This document shows, piece after piece, positions 48,100 to 59,002 of a stretch of 64,000 bases of DNA; the first letter of the stretch is position 1, and every line of letters starts with the position of its first letter. The stretch is taken from positions 1,922,001 through 1,986,000 of the forward strand of contig JAPTYO010000008.1 in assembly GCA_036873135.1 (NCBI GenBank), written 5' to 3'. This stretch comes from Clarkia xantiana subsp. parviflora (taxonomy: Eukaryota > Streptophyta > Magnoliopsida > Myrtales > Onagraceae). The translations under genes and the position numbers were made by a program. The notes beneath the pieces are model-generated. The model was given only the letters and a program-made list of their open reading frames with translations. It made no database searches and was not told the origin of the DNA.

Positions 48100-48271
48100 T
48101 AGGATTGAGAATAGCGGGGTGAACCCCGCGGGTCGACCCGTAATTTTTTTTTTTTTTCTAAGATACCCGCCCTGCGAGATATATGAGAAGGGTATGAGAC
48201 TTATATGTCGACCCGCGGGTCAGGTCCGGGGTTGCGAAACTTGTCCCACCCCGAATCATTGACACCCCTAA
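48100..48271. mobile_element. Partial hAT-like MITE end
   Basis: CCCCGCGGGTCGACCCG is mirrored by CGACCCGCGGGTCAGG, and the right limit reads ATTGACACCCCTA, similar to the termini of the hAT-type MITEs elsewhere in the window. A matching left terminus was not found. Confidence 0.4.
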
Positions 48272-48314
48272 TCTTAAATGCAATGCTAACTATTTTTTTT
48301 AAAGTTGTTTGTTA

Positions 48315-48476
48315 AAATTTAATATAAAACATATTTAAATAAAATAGTTAAGTAAAACCATTTAACACATAATATTTTTAAGCAAACTTTACGTATTTAA
48401 ATTATACACATATAAATGACTGTTTGACACTTTTAAGAAATAGAAAATATGTGAATCCACTATATGGATGCTCTTA
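48315..48476. mobile_element. Tourist-like MITE fragment, copy 3
   Basis: ATAGTTAAGTAAAACCATTT and the end CCACTATATGGATGCTCTTA match parts of the elements at 3799 and 4750. The other terminus is missing. Confidence 0.5.
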
Positions 48477-49747
48477 TGACTGCGTTGGTGATAATATTAA
48501 AAGGGATGTTCTATTTATAGAGCATAATTACTTTTCATATACCACAAATCAGAAAGTTTATTAAGTTAACATTAAATTTTTCTACTCTAAAAAATAGATA
48601 AACCTATATAAAAATGGAAATAAATTTTAAAAATAATTTGTATATAAAAAAGTATGATATATATATTTTTAAAAACATTTTTTATATATAAAAAAACACT
48701 AAATATTAGGTTTTTATTTTAATAAAAAAATTCATTATATTTTTTCATTATTTTATTTTATTTTTTGCATAAAATTATTCTTTATCTTTTTATAATTTTT
48801 TAAATTAAAATTTTGCATTTTTCTTATTTTTAAAAATAAAATAAGCAATATAATTTAAGAATAAAGTCATAATAATTATAAACTGCAATATATATAAAGC
48901 AATTAATTAATTAATAGTTTATGAATAGAAAATTGCACGATGTAACCGCGGTGGTCCATATTGTGTCATGGTGTGGATTCGGGTAATCTTTAAAATTTCA
49001 CGCGGATATTGATTACATGAAAAGTATATGGTGCAAATATATGAATGTGTGTTAAAAAAATAGTTTTAATCGATTGTCATCCTTAAAGACAACACACGTA
49101 TATCATATATGATTTTTACGTAAAATAATTTTCACTCACACCGAGTCTGCTAAATAGTAAAGCGCTATAAATTAATATTTTTTTCATTTCTAGAACTAGC
49201 TCAGTAAAATTTAAACCCAAAACTTATTATAAATGGATGAAATATTTACTGTTATATCATATTGCGTGGTTATTCCAATTTACACATGATTGTCACCATC
49301 AGGTGGTCTTACGATAATCATTAATTTTTATCATACATTTTAGGTGCGATGGAAATAAATTTGAGCTAAAAGTTATGGCGGTACACTGACCCTAAAATGG
49401 ATACTTATTTTGGACATTTAATTTCCGACAAGCGTGTCGCCTTGTTTTAGCGCTACAATCAACCAACACGATCCTCTATTTTTACTTTGATCCTTTTTTA
49501 AGGTAAACCGGATATTTAATTCGAAATGGTGGTTGAAATTATTTGGGAATTATGAATTTCTATTTCTAGCGCGCGGTTAAAAAAGTTCAGTTAGTGTACC
49601 GAAAACATTACCTTAAACAAGGTAATAATTAAAAGAGATACATATATGGAACTTGGAAATTGGGAAACATTTATCCCCGTTTATAAAATAAATAATAATC
49701 AATGGTGTATGTATCTATAAGTTTTTTTTTTTTTTAACGCTATTAAT

Positions 49748-50312
49748 AAGAGTTAATAACCTAATCAATACATGAACTTTAATTCAATACAAAGTTCTAC
49801 ATAAACATTAATTTTTTAAAATTATCTATCTAAACTTCTAATTTTCTTAGCAAACTGCAATTTCCCGTAACAAATTTTTTTTTTTTTTCAAATTGAAAAT
49901 AAAATGAGAATGTTATGGTCAGATGAGGTCTTTTGATATATACTCAAAAAGTATTCGATAGTAAATTGAAATGATTGCAACGAAATGTCTTTTAGATATC
50001 CAACAAAATTTAAATGTCACTTTTAATTGAACATTCAATTGAATGTAATTCGATGCAACTCATTCAATTTATTATTGAATTCATTTTGAATATTAAAAAA
50101 ACCTCAATGTGGTACGCGTATAATGAATAAAATATATTATTTTATTCTTTTATAGTCCGAATATGCTCCTTTTACCATTTTACGTTAGTTTGATAAAAAT
50201 TGTAACAGATGCAGCAATTTGTTTGAAAATTAAAAATTTAAATATCTCGTTTTAAAATATAAAAAATTGAATAGTAAATTAGTAATTTATCATTATTTAG
50301 TAAAACTTGAGG
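49748..50312. mobile_element. Decayed inverted-repeat element, family C
   Basis: It starts GAGTTAATAACCTAATCAAT. The left side carries CTATCTAAACTTCTAATTTT and TTGCAGTTTGC-like phrases, mirrored loosely at the right by AATAGTAAATTAGTAATTT. The centre has CCTCAATGTGGTACG, similar to CCTCATGTGGC at 36297. The ends are uncertain. Confidence 0.4.
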
Positions 50313-50862
50313 TGGTAGGAATTTTGTTATGAATAACGTTAAAAGAGAGAGAAGACAAGAGCCAAGACAAAGAGGATGTCATTATATGGTGTGACATTCT
50401 GATGTAAAAAATAATAAGTACATAATAATATGTGTATCCGCCTCAAGCTTGTGCTCTAAATTGAATACACACGTTGGATGATCAAAATGGTCCCTGTACT
50501 ACGTAAAATTTCTAACTGCAGCACTTATACTATGTCTAATACTAAAACTTGGTCCTTTCTATTCTACCTGCTTAGACCTTTTCATTAGCTTTCTGAACCT
50601 TTCTACAATGCTCTTAGAGCACCATGCTTTTGCCACTAATTTTTTTATTTTTCTATTGCCCTAAAGGTGAACCTCATAGGGAAATTGATATTATTAATAG
50701 TATGATACACATCTTAGGTGTAGTTTTGGATTTTTCATATTTTTTCATACTTTTAAAGTTTTACTTTGTTACAATTAAGTCCACCATAGTATTAAAAAAA
50801 CCAAAAGCATGGTGCTCCCAAAGCATGGTAGAAAAATCCTATTGCTTTGGCTACCAATATAT

Positions 50863-51074
50863 TGTTGGAAATATAAAAGGTAAATATGCAAATTTACAAA
50901 GTCCAATGATCAAAATATAATATTTTAAAATTCAATAACTAAAATGCAATTAGTCAAATTTCGGTTACTTATAAGCAATTATTCCAATTATCATGCAAGA
51001 AATATGCTAATCCGAAATTATACGTAAAATCGACACAAAAACGAATATGTATTTTTTTTATACTGAGGCCCACA
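50863..51074. repeat. Direct repeat, left copy (possible TRIM LTR)
   Basis: About 210 bp starting TGTTGGAAATATA and ending near GAGGCCCACA. It is repeated at 51832-52038 in the same orientation with perhaps 88-90% identity by eye. The TG...CA limits and spacing would fit a small LTR element, but no primer-binding site or target duplication was seen. Confidence 0.6.
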
Positions 51075-51831
51075 ATAGTAATCTAAGACATCAATTTAGG
51101 ATTACTAAATTCAATATCAATTTGAATTACTGATTTCAGTAACTAAGTTTAATCACTTCAGTTACAAAAATCAAATAACTATTTTTTCCCGTTAGACAGA
51201 AAATAAACCTGGACACGGTTAATTTCGGTTTTAACAAAACCAGACCCACACGGGGCTAAATCTCGTGTACAAACGTCACGACATACATACGTGCCAAGGT
51301 TCAAGGTTGTGCAATCGATACGTTTATTCACACTTACATACATGTCAAATATAATAATCAGTGTTTAGACATGGATATAAAATTTCCATAACAATTGTCA
51401 CACACACTAAATCGACTTTAACCGATTTTTTAATCTCATTTTCAACAATGGATTCAACGACCTCATAAGCCTCAACGGCTAAACTGGATTTGGTGATCAC
51501 CTTAGCGAACATTTCAATTTCGGATGTCTTAACAGGTTCAACAACCTTGACCATCTCGATCAGTCATAGCAGTCTCAACGACTTAGGACCTCAACGGTCC
51601 TAACAGCCTTAACGACTTTGACGATTATACTAGTCTCGGTGGCCTAAATGGCCTTCGTGATTTTTCCGGTCGCATATGCTTTCTTCTCGAGTATGTTCAC
51701 ATTCGCCGCGTCGTGGTTTGACACTATTTGTGAACTTAGAGAATAAATAGTTATTTTTCTCCAAAATTTGAATCTCAAAATTCAATTAAGCACTCTCTTG
51801 TAAAAACAACCAAATAAAATTGCCTTAAGAT
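51075..51831. other. DNA between direct repeats
   Basis: About 757 bp between the two repeats. On the minus strand a 69-residue frame (51345-51554) is rich in Val, Glu and Lys and resembles no family I know. Repeated phrases CAACGACTT, CTTAACGAC and CTCAACGG make a loose tandem pattern at 51445-51620. If the repeats are LTRs this is the internal domain of a non-autonomous element. Confidence 0.35.
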
Positions 51832-52038
51832 TGTTGGAAATATAGAGAGTAAATATGCAAATTTACAAAGTCCAAGGATCAAAATGCAATATTCTAAAAT
51901 TCAATGACTAAAATGCAACTAGTTAAAATTCAGTTACTTACAAGCAATTATTCCATTTATCATGTAAAAATATGATAATCCAAAATTATACGTAAAATCG
52001 ACACAAAAATGAATGCGTATTCTTTATACTGAGGCACA
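51832..52038. repeat. Direct repeat, right copy
   Basis: It starts TGTTGGAAATATAG and ends near GAGGCACA, and matches 50863-51074 along its full length. The sequence after it (52039-52250) is less AT-rich than its surroundings but has no credible gene. Confidence 0.6.
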
Positions 52039-53290
52039 TGCGGATCACGGTCTCCTTAAGGCAATTTCGCCCCACCTCACCATCGGGTTATGCAAAGAAG
52101 TTTAAACATGGGGCGATCACCTCCCAGAATTCAACAGTATCATCGAATCGTGTTATGCACGCAACACGCTCGACCGAACCGAACTCAATACCTGAACCCA
52201 AACAAAAGACAAGAAAGCTGACGACAACGGCTAGAGATAAAAAATAACTAGAAAGGTCAAACACGACATAAGTCGAAATCAACCTAGGAAGAACTCTGTA
52301 ATTCGTCAACATGAATAACAGAGAGGGAGAAAATATAAATTGGATCCCAAGATTATGGGTTCCAAAAAATTGAAAACTAAACTTAGAATGAAGAGATTCC
52401 ATTTTTATGGTGCTAATAAGAGAATAGAAAAGACTCCTTTATTTAGGAGATGAATGAAGAGAATTTGGTGAAACTACTCGATGTGGTACAAAAACACTTC
52501 ACAAATTCCATTCACTAAATTTGGGATTAAGTAAAATTGGGCTTGACTAAAAACAATTTAGCCCAAAAAACCAGCTCAAATAATTTTTTTTTTTTTGTTA
52601 AAAACCCATTTTTTTCTAACATATATTTTTTTCGAGCAGTTTGGGTCCCTTTCAATTAAATAAGCTACTTATACTATACATAAGTATGCTGCAGTACATA
52701 CATATTTATCGAAAATTTAATAAATACCATAGTTTTAAAAGAAAAAAAATCCTAAAAAATTATAAATTACATAAACTCTTTTACATAAAAGTCAAAATGA
52801 GAAGAAAAAAAAAACGTTCGTTAGGCGCCAGCGGCGCCTAAAATTTTTGGGCGGAGGCTCTATTTCAGACCGCATCAGTGTGATTATTTTGATATTTTTC
52901 TAAATTTTCGACACATTTTGGTATTTGAACTTTCTTAGATTGCTATATGGGTAAAAAATTTAAAATATTGTATACAATTACTTATTTTAAAAATGAAATA
53001 CTTGCAAAACAAATCATATGAAAAACAACAAAATATAGTCTAATATTTTAAAATTAAAACAACAACTAATTACAATGACTACTACGAGTTTTCATAGTTT
53101 TTTTTATCATTGCCGAAATTTATTGAAATAAGAACGATTACACACTACAAATTAGATAATACCCGCTCTGGAGTAATTAGTTAACATCCAAATCCCGAAC
53201 AAGTAGAGTATGTATCAACATAACAACGAAATTAAATAAAGCAGATCAAGAAACTGAAATACAACCGGTAGTAAATAAACTAGAACACCT
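52039..53290. other. Unassigned intergenic DNA
   Basis: No gene is seen. The segment at 52039-52300 is of mixed composition and could belong to the same repeat as the left neighbour. The remainder is AT-rich with poly-A runs. Confidence 0.35.
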
Positions 53291-54620
53291 GATCGGCTTA
53301 ACGGTGAAGATGACTCCAGGCAACGGATAATAGCTTGGAGATTAGGGATGATACGACAACAAATGTATTCCTTCAGATGGTAAAAGAACCTCCCTCAAGG
53401 CCGACATAACTAATAGAAGACCTGCACACCAAGCGATATCAGACAGGACCCACTATAAATCTGAAACACACACAACTCCATAAACAAACAAATATAACCG
53501 CATGACCGGTGCAGAGATTTCTAAGTGGTAGGGGTTGGATGAAATCAATCTATCGGAGTGCCCATGCCTGTGGAACATCCGCGAAGTACTAGGGCACGCC
53601 GGGGGTGTCAAAGAAATACTCCGCTTCTCCATAAGGAGAAGTAAATGAGATACGATCGCGACCGCGGTCGTATCATGGGTATCCCGAAGGGTAAATATCA
53701 TGCAGTGGTTTGTTCGATGAACGAAGCGTTGGTTCTGACGAACTATGGGTTCAATTGGATGAGGTAGATGGGGGAGGGTAGTGTGTTGTACCGCTAAAAT
53801 ATAATCGAGTTTGAGCTTAAAGAGGTGAACAACATCAATGACAACGCGTGGAGAGGCGAGAACGACTGGCGATGGGGAGGAGGTCGGCCAAGGCGGAGCG
53901 TGACGGCGCGTACGTTGACGCGTGGGTGGTGCGTGATGGTGATGGTGGCGCGTGGATGACGCGTGTTAGCGCGTGAACGCATGAAAGGCAGATGATTGCG
54001 CGTCGATGCGCGTGCGGATGAGCGTGGGGTGGCGCGTGGTGGGGCTTGGCGGCGCATGGGGAGGTGCGCGGAAGCGTGTGATGGTGCGTAACGGTGCGAG
54101 GAGGCGTATAGTGAGCTCACGCCCAGTGCGTAGGGGGCGCGTCCATAAGGGCGGAGGGCTTGGATGTTCGTGGGGTGGGAGGAAAGGCCCGGTTGGGGTT
54201 TGATGATGGTGGGTGAGTTGCTTGTGTGGTGGTGGTTGATGAGGTACCAGGGGATTCTTGTGCGGGCTCTGGGGAGGTGGTGGTGTGCACACTTCCGATG
54301 GGTTGCCCTTTTCTCAGAGGCATGGTTGTGTCGATGTTGGGGCAATAGGAAGAGGGGGTAGCGGGCTCCCCGGTTTAAGGAGACGACGGCGGAAGGTGGG
54401 GTGAAGGCGAGGTAAAACAAGGTCATATGTGGTGGGAAGTCTTCTGGCGTAGGCTTAGGCTTGGTTTTGGTCGGAGTTGGTGCTCCGTAGTTGACCCTGA
54501 AGGAAGTGTGCCGAGATAGTGACTTCCTTTCAGGGGGCCAATTGAGAGCATCCAAATAGTGTCATCTATTTGGCCCCATTCCAATCGACGATGGTGAGTT
54601 TTCATTCTTTGAAATTGAAA
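53291..54620. other. GC-rich island, unknown, probably transposon-derived
   Basis: A sharp rise in GC within AT-rich DNA. From about 53840 to 54180 the plus strand is a loose repeat of GCGCGTG, GGCGCG and GATG words; 54180-54420 is G-rich with GGTGG and GGGG. A minus-strand frame of 253 residues (53794-54555) is His-, Pro- and Arg-rich with no recognisable fold, and frames on the plus strand are equally long, so none is called as a gene. A near-palindrome TACGATCGCGACCGCGGTCGTA lies at about 53651. It could be the 5' part of a retroelement or a captured gene fragment. Confidence 0.35.
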
Positions 54621-55585
54621 CCTAACATACTCATTATGAACGGTTTCAAATACATATTTATGTGATAAACAGACATTTCTAAATATATTTTTTTGTAATG
54701 CTTTTGTAGATATTTATTTGAATATATATATATTGACACTTAGATAGTTAGATATAATCTTAGATATACACTTATACAAACAAACTATATATATATATAT
54801 ATATATTAAATATAATGAGTTAAATAATATATATGCATACATATCATTCATATTTAATGTTTTGCTCAACTTCATATTTAAATGCGGTGTGCAATATTTA
54901 TGTTTTCATAAAGTGAGGGGTGCAAATTTACTTGTGCACTAATATATACACTACTTTCAATAAAGTTGAGGGGTTGCAGTTGCACCCCCTCAACTATAAG
55001 TGGCTCCGCTACTGGAAACAATAAAATTATGTTTAATTTGAATTTCGTGCATGAAACAATGAATGTATGTTGAATTTGGATTTCTTATATGAAATAATTG
55101 TGTTCTATTAGTTTAAATGGTTATGATTAAATAGTTTGATCGTGGTGAAAAACCATGCATGATTAGTTAGAGCAGTGATAGAGGTTCCGATACCAGAACC
55201 TTCGAAGTGTTCCGATTGTGAGAGAAATGAATTCACTCTAAAAGTTGTTTAATATTACCATGTGTACCACTTAAACACATATCGGAATATTTCAGAAGTT
55301 CTATGTCAGCACTCCAATCATTTCTGTTATGGTTATGATACGAAAAATCATAACCGCAATTATTATAATTTTAATTACGGTATGAATGAAAAAAAATATA
55401 ATATTGTTATAAAATCAGTGATACGCTTACAATACCTCGATATCGTCAGCCCTCAACACAACCTTCTTTCACTAGTTATATTATTATTATTAGTAAAACA
55501 TTTGAAAATTCGGAACAACCGACAACCCAAAAAGTCGGCTAGCGGAGCAATCATCGACATTTCTTGCTACTCTAGCTACTAGCCT

Positions 55586-55632
<47 letters not shown>

Positions 55633-56130
55633 TATGTTTATTTATAACGCGTTGGCGATAATCTTAAAATCTTAATTACCCAAAAAAGAAATGATGTAGC
55701 CAACTTGACATGACAGACTCGATAGCTCAAAAAACAAATTTGTTACGACGACTCATGAATGTATATTGATCAGTAGGGTCACTGTAATTCGATGTCATGT
55801 ACTTCTGCATGCATAACCCTCGTGAAAGATCCAATCACTAACATGTGCGTAAGATCAGGTAAATAGGTGAGGATGTCTCCCATGGCCATGCACGCCCATG
55901 AGGTATATACTTATTAATAACCATTACGTTGTAATAGTTCAATATATCACTCATTAATTAAAATATTATTGGTACAAATTTGCGTATATGATTAACACTT
56001 TAATATTTACAAACTAATCCGACACGAGTAGGAATCAAAATAAATGTGGAACAAATATGATACAGCATGATGTAGACATCTAATACTGTTAATGAGAATT
56101 TATATATAATTGATTGTTGATTGATTAAAA
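54621..56130. other. AT-rich DNA with TTTA microsatellite
   Basis: No gene is seen. A TTTA/ATTT tetranucleotide repeat of about 12 units lies at about 55587-55635, and TA repeats lie near 54784. The short frame at 55262 is not credible. Confidence 0.5.
55587..55635. repeat. (TTTA)n microsatellite
   Basis: About 12 uninterrupted tetranucleotide units in AT-rich DNA. Confidence 0.9.
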
Positions 56131-56201
56131 TAATTGAGAATATCATAATCGATTGAGTCCGTAGGAGTATTACAGACTCATTATCGATTATGATATTCTC
56201 A
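56131..56201. repeat. Perfect-stem hairpin of about 70 bp
   Basis: GAGAATATCATAATCGAT on the left is exactly mirrored by ATCGATTATGATATTCTC on the right, extended by GAGTC/GACTC, with a loop of about 15 bases. It abuts the element starting at about 56203. Confidence 0.7.
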
Positions 56202-56202
56202 A

Positions 56203-56923
56203 CATGTTTGGTTCATGGAGTGGAATAAAGAATATGTAATGGGTATTTCCTATTATGTTGTTTGGTTAATTAATTGTGTGGAATTATGATTCCTAATTGC
56301 TAATTTTGAAGAAATACCTAATCTTAGCCTAACCCTAGGATTACATATTTCAACTTTTCTAAATTCAAAAATAAAAATAAAAAAAAATACAATTTTAACC
56401 CTAATCTAATTTACTTATTATATATCATTTATAATCTTGTCACGCGCTGCCTCCATCTAGTGACTGTCGACTGCCCTTCTTCCGAATTCTCATTTCGTGA
56501 TCATATTCTAATTTAATTAAGAATAATTATTAACAATTAACATGTATTTTACTTTACAATATATTATATTAGTTATAGTGAATTTTACAATATCTCCAAA
56601 CAAAAAAAAATCCTTTAAAAAATTTGTTTTTGTAAATTTGTTTTTATCAATTTTTCGTTTAATAATATATAATTTTACTTTTTTTTTTCATTTTTAATAT
56701 TGTTGATTTGATTAATATATGTAGCAAAATGGTATATATCTCTCAATTTGCACTTATTCCATTCATTTGTCAATAACCATTCTATCAACCAAACATTGGA
56801 TTTATAATCACAATTTCATATTTCTCATGTCAACCAAACAACATCATATTAATACTACATGTTTTTTATTCCTTATTCATATTCCTATTTATTATTCCTT
56901 ATTTCACGAACCAAACATGTGGA
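56203..56923. mobile_element. MITE with CATGTTTGGTTC termini
   Basis: The left end reads ACATGTTTGGTTCATGGAGT and the right end CACGAACCAAACATGT. The inner repeats GTTGTTTGGTT and AACCAAACAAC are also inverted. The element is about 720 bp and non-coding. The ends resemble Harbinger/Tourist-type MITEs of other plants, but no target duplication was fixed. Confidence 0.65.
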
Positions 56924-57269
56924 TCGAGAAACCATCGGCCGGAAAAAAAAATACATCGGGAAATATAAATTTACTAAAACTGCTAATAGAACCATGCTTA
57001 GTGAAAATTATTTTATTATATATTTATAACACCTAGAATTGTAGTTGTAGTTAGTGTTAGTATATTGATTACCATAAATGTTTACAGACGGATTGATGAG
57101 TAATTGAATAGCACATTGAAGTTGTAAAAAAAAAACGCGTTACGTACGTTGTGGACGGTGGCTTGTATATGCAGATGGAAATTGTTAGACCATTTGATTA
57201 GCATGCGAGAGAGAGGATCCTAATTGAACCTCTATTAAAATTATGGATCTCTTTAAATTAATAAATATA

Positions 57270-57505
57270 TTAAAAAAAAAAATTTCTTTGGTTTTCCGCG
57301 GGGTGGTTCTAGGGGGCCCTCATTAGGAGGGCAGCACCCGTAGCATGCTTGCTCCACACCTAGACTAATCCCCACTCGCACCGGGTCAGCCCGTAAGGGG
57401 TAAAGTGCTGGCCATGAACAATTTTCCATTCCCATGGTCACTAGCGGGGATTGAACCCCTGACCTCTGGTTGGATGAGGCGTTGAACCACCACACCATTG
57501 TTACA
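57270..57505 (-). mobile_element. tRNA-derived SINE
   Basis: Read on the minus strand, the element begins near CAATGGTGTGGTGGTTCAAC (A-box-like). It continues with GGGGTTCAATCCCCGC (B-box), the internal promoter of tRNA genes, and ends in a T-rich tail after ACCAAAGAAA. The flanks on both sides are TTAAAAAAAAAAA, possibly the target duplication. The single ORF across it is a by-product. Confidence 0.75.
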
Positions 57506-58255
57506 TGGTTAAAAAAAAAAAAAAATCAGTTTTCCAGTATTGCCTTTCCAATATTGTCCTTATCGATACGAAATTCCTTTTTTTTTTTTTTTGTCTTTTA
57601 AAGACTGAGTCACATGTTTTTTTTAGTAAGTTTTTGAATTAGAAACATTAAACCGTTAGTGACTGAGAGTTAGTGATTATTGATTATTGCCTATATTTTC
57701 AATATTATTGTCCTTATAACGTTTGTTTTTCTTATTTAAAAATTCATGTTAGGCTGAAGAGCCTACATGAAGGTTTGTTGCATGGTTTTCATGATGTTTG
57801 TTAGGATTGTAATAGGGGAAGAAATATGAATAGTTATTCCTCATCTATATTTTCTCATTTTAATTTGGTAGCAATTATTCCATACTTTTATAAATCATGA
57901 GATGGAATCTGGTTCCTCATCAACTTTGTTTGAAGTTAGTTTATCAGGTTGGTCTAGGCTAGATAGGGGACCCTATTGTGGTACTGGATAGTTTTTCCAA
58001 GGTACCCTAATATATAATAGTAATAACTTTAGAGGTTAAGAAGCAATATTAACCGATAACTATCAGATTAGTTGATTTCCATATTTTTCTCTTAAAATTA
58101 ATGAAATAAAAACATATTTTTTAGATATTAAATAAGTCTAAATTATGAGCAACTAATTAATTTGATACTTCAGAAAAATAGAAAATAACATGTTTTTCGT
58201 TGCTTAAAACATCAATTTTAACACCAAAAGCAGTCGAAAAAACTGGAAAGCAATT
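57506..58255. other. Unassigned intergenic DNA
   Basis: AT-rich, with A- and T-tracts at both ends. No gene or clear repeat is seen. Confidence 0.4.
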
Positions 58256-58578
58256 GTTAGATTTCACATTGGACCGAGCCAAGCTCGACGGGCCAATAGA
58301 GAGCAACCATAATGCAAGTGGGGCTCCATCCTAAAACCAAGCCTGGGTCTGGGAGATGGCATGTTGAAATCAGAGAGTCCTCACGGTGAGGGACATTGTT
58401 GAAATAGACTTACTCCACATGAGTCTAGAGTACCATACTGGTTGGTGTATGTACAATTGATCAGTAAGTAACTGGCATCATCCTATCACCAATTAGTTTT
58501 AAGATGGAACCCCACTTGCATATATAGCTGCTCTCTACTGGCCCGTTGAGCTTGACTCGGTCCAATGTGAAATCTCAC
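58256..58578. repeat. Foldback repeat with arms of about 83 bp
   Basis: Left arm 58256-58338 (TTAGATTTCACATTGGACCG ... GGGGCTCCATCCTAAAAC) and right arm 58496-58578 are inverted copies with perhaps 85-90% identity. The phrases TTTCACATTGGACC and AGATGGAACCCCACTTG resemble LTR or small-retroelement ends known in plants, so this may be two such ends in inverted orientation. Confidence 0.7.
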
Positions 58579-58720
58579 AGCAATAAATCTGATAGTTGAG
58601 ATATTGAATAGCAACATTTTATATCTGAAACAACGATTAGCAACATAATCTATAGTTGAGATGATTTTAGCTTCTTAACCCTAGTTTTTGTTGGGTATAA
58701 AAAAGAATATATAAAAAAAA

Positions 58721-58866
58721 GATTAAGTGTATACCGAAAGCCTTCACTCATTAGTTCGAGCTTATGGGCTGATTGGTTAAGGCGTACGTCTTATTCCCTA
58801 ACAAGTATTATCAGAGCCGAGGGTTCGATTTTCGGGAGCGGCGTTAAAAAAAAAAAAAAAAAAAAA
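58721..58866 (+). mobile_element. tRNA-like SINE remnant with poly-A tail
   Basis: TGATTGGTTAAGGCG (A-box-like) and GAGGGTTCGATTTTC (B-box-like) are spaced as in a tRNA, and a run of about 22 A follows. Upstream, GTGTATACCGAAAGCCTTC is repeated at 58931. It lacks a foldable cloverleaf that I could see, so it is not called a tRNA gene. Confidence 0.5.
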
Positions 58867-58925
58867 GGGAATAGATGTGGAAACCTCCTATAAAAATGAG
58901 AAAAAGAAAAGGTACATAAAAAATA

Positions 58926-59002
58926 GATTAAGTGTATACCGAAAACCTTCACTCATAAGTTCGAGCTTATGGGCTAATTGGTTAAGGCGTACGTATTAGG
59001 AT
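58926..59002 (+). repeat. Truncated second copy of the SINE-like unit
   Basis: GATTAAGTGTATACCGAAA, then TTCGAGCTTATGGGC and ATTGGTTAAGGCGTACGT, repeat the left part of the unit at 58721 with few changes; the B-box half is missing. Confidence 0.65.

Larger units (their letters stand above)
45655..49747. other. Gene-free AT-rich region with repeat fragments
   Basis: About 4.1 kb without a gene. A dispersed repeat (CATTAATTTTTATCATA, then TTTAGGTGCGAT) occurs at about 46628-46740 and 49318-49390. GC-rich CGGGTCGACCCG sequence at 48100-48271, ending TTGACACCCCTA, looks like one end of a hAT-type MITE. A fragment of the Tourist-like family lies at 48315-48476. Everything else is AT-rich and unassigned. 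Confidence 0.5.

Noticed and set aside
53794..54555. 253-residue minus-strand protein
   Set aside because: His/Pro/Arg-rich, no motif, and equally long frames occur on the other strand; an effect of composition.
57253..57498. 81-residue protein
   Set aside because: It is the translation of a SINE with A and B boxes.
58760..58840. tRNA gene
   Set aside because: A- and B-box-like words are present but no complete cloverleaf was seen, and a long A-tail follows; called a SINE-like remnant.
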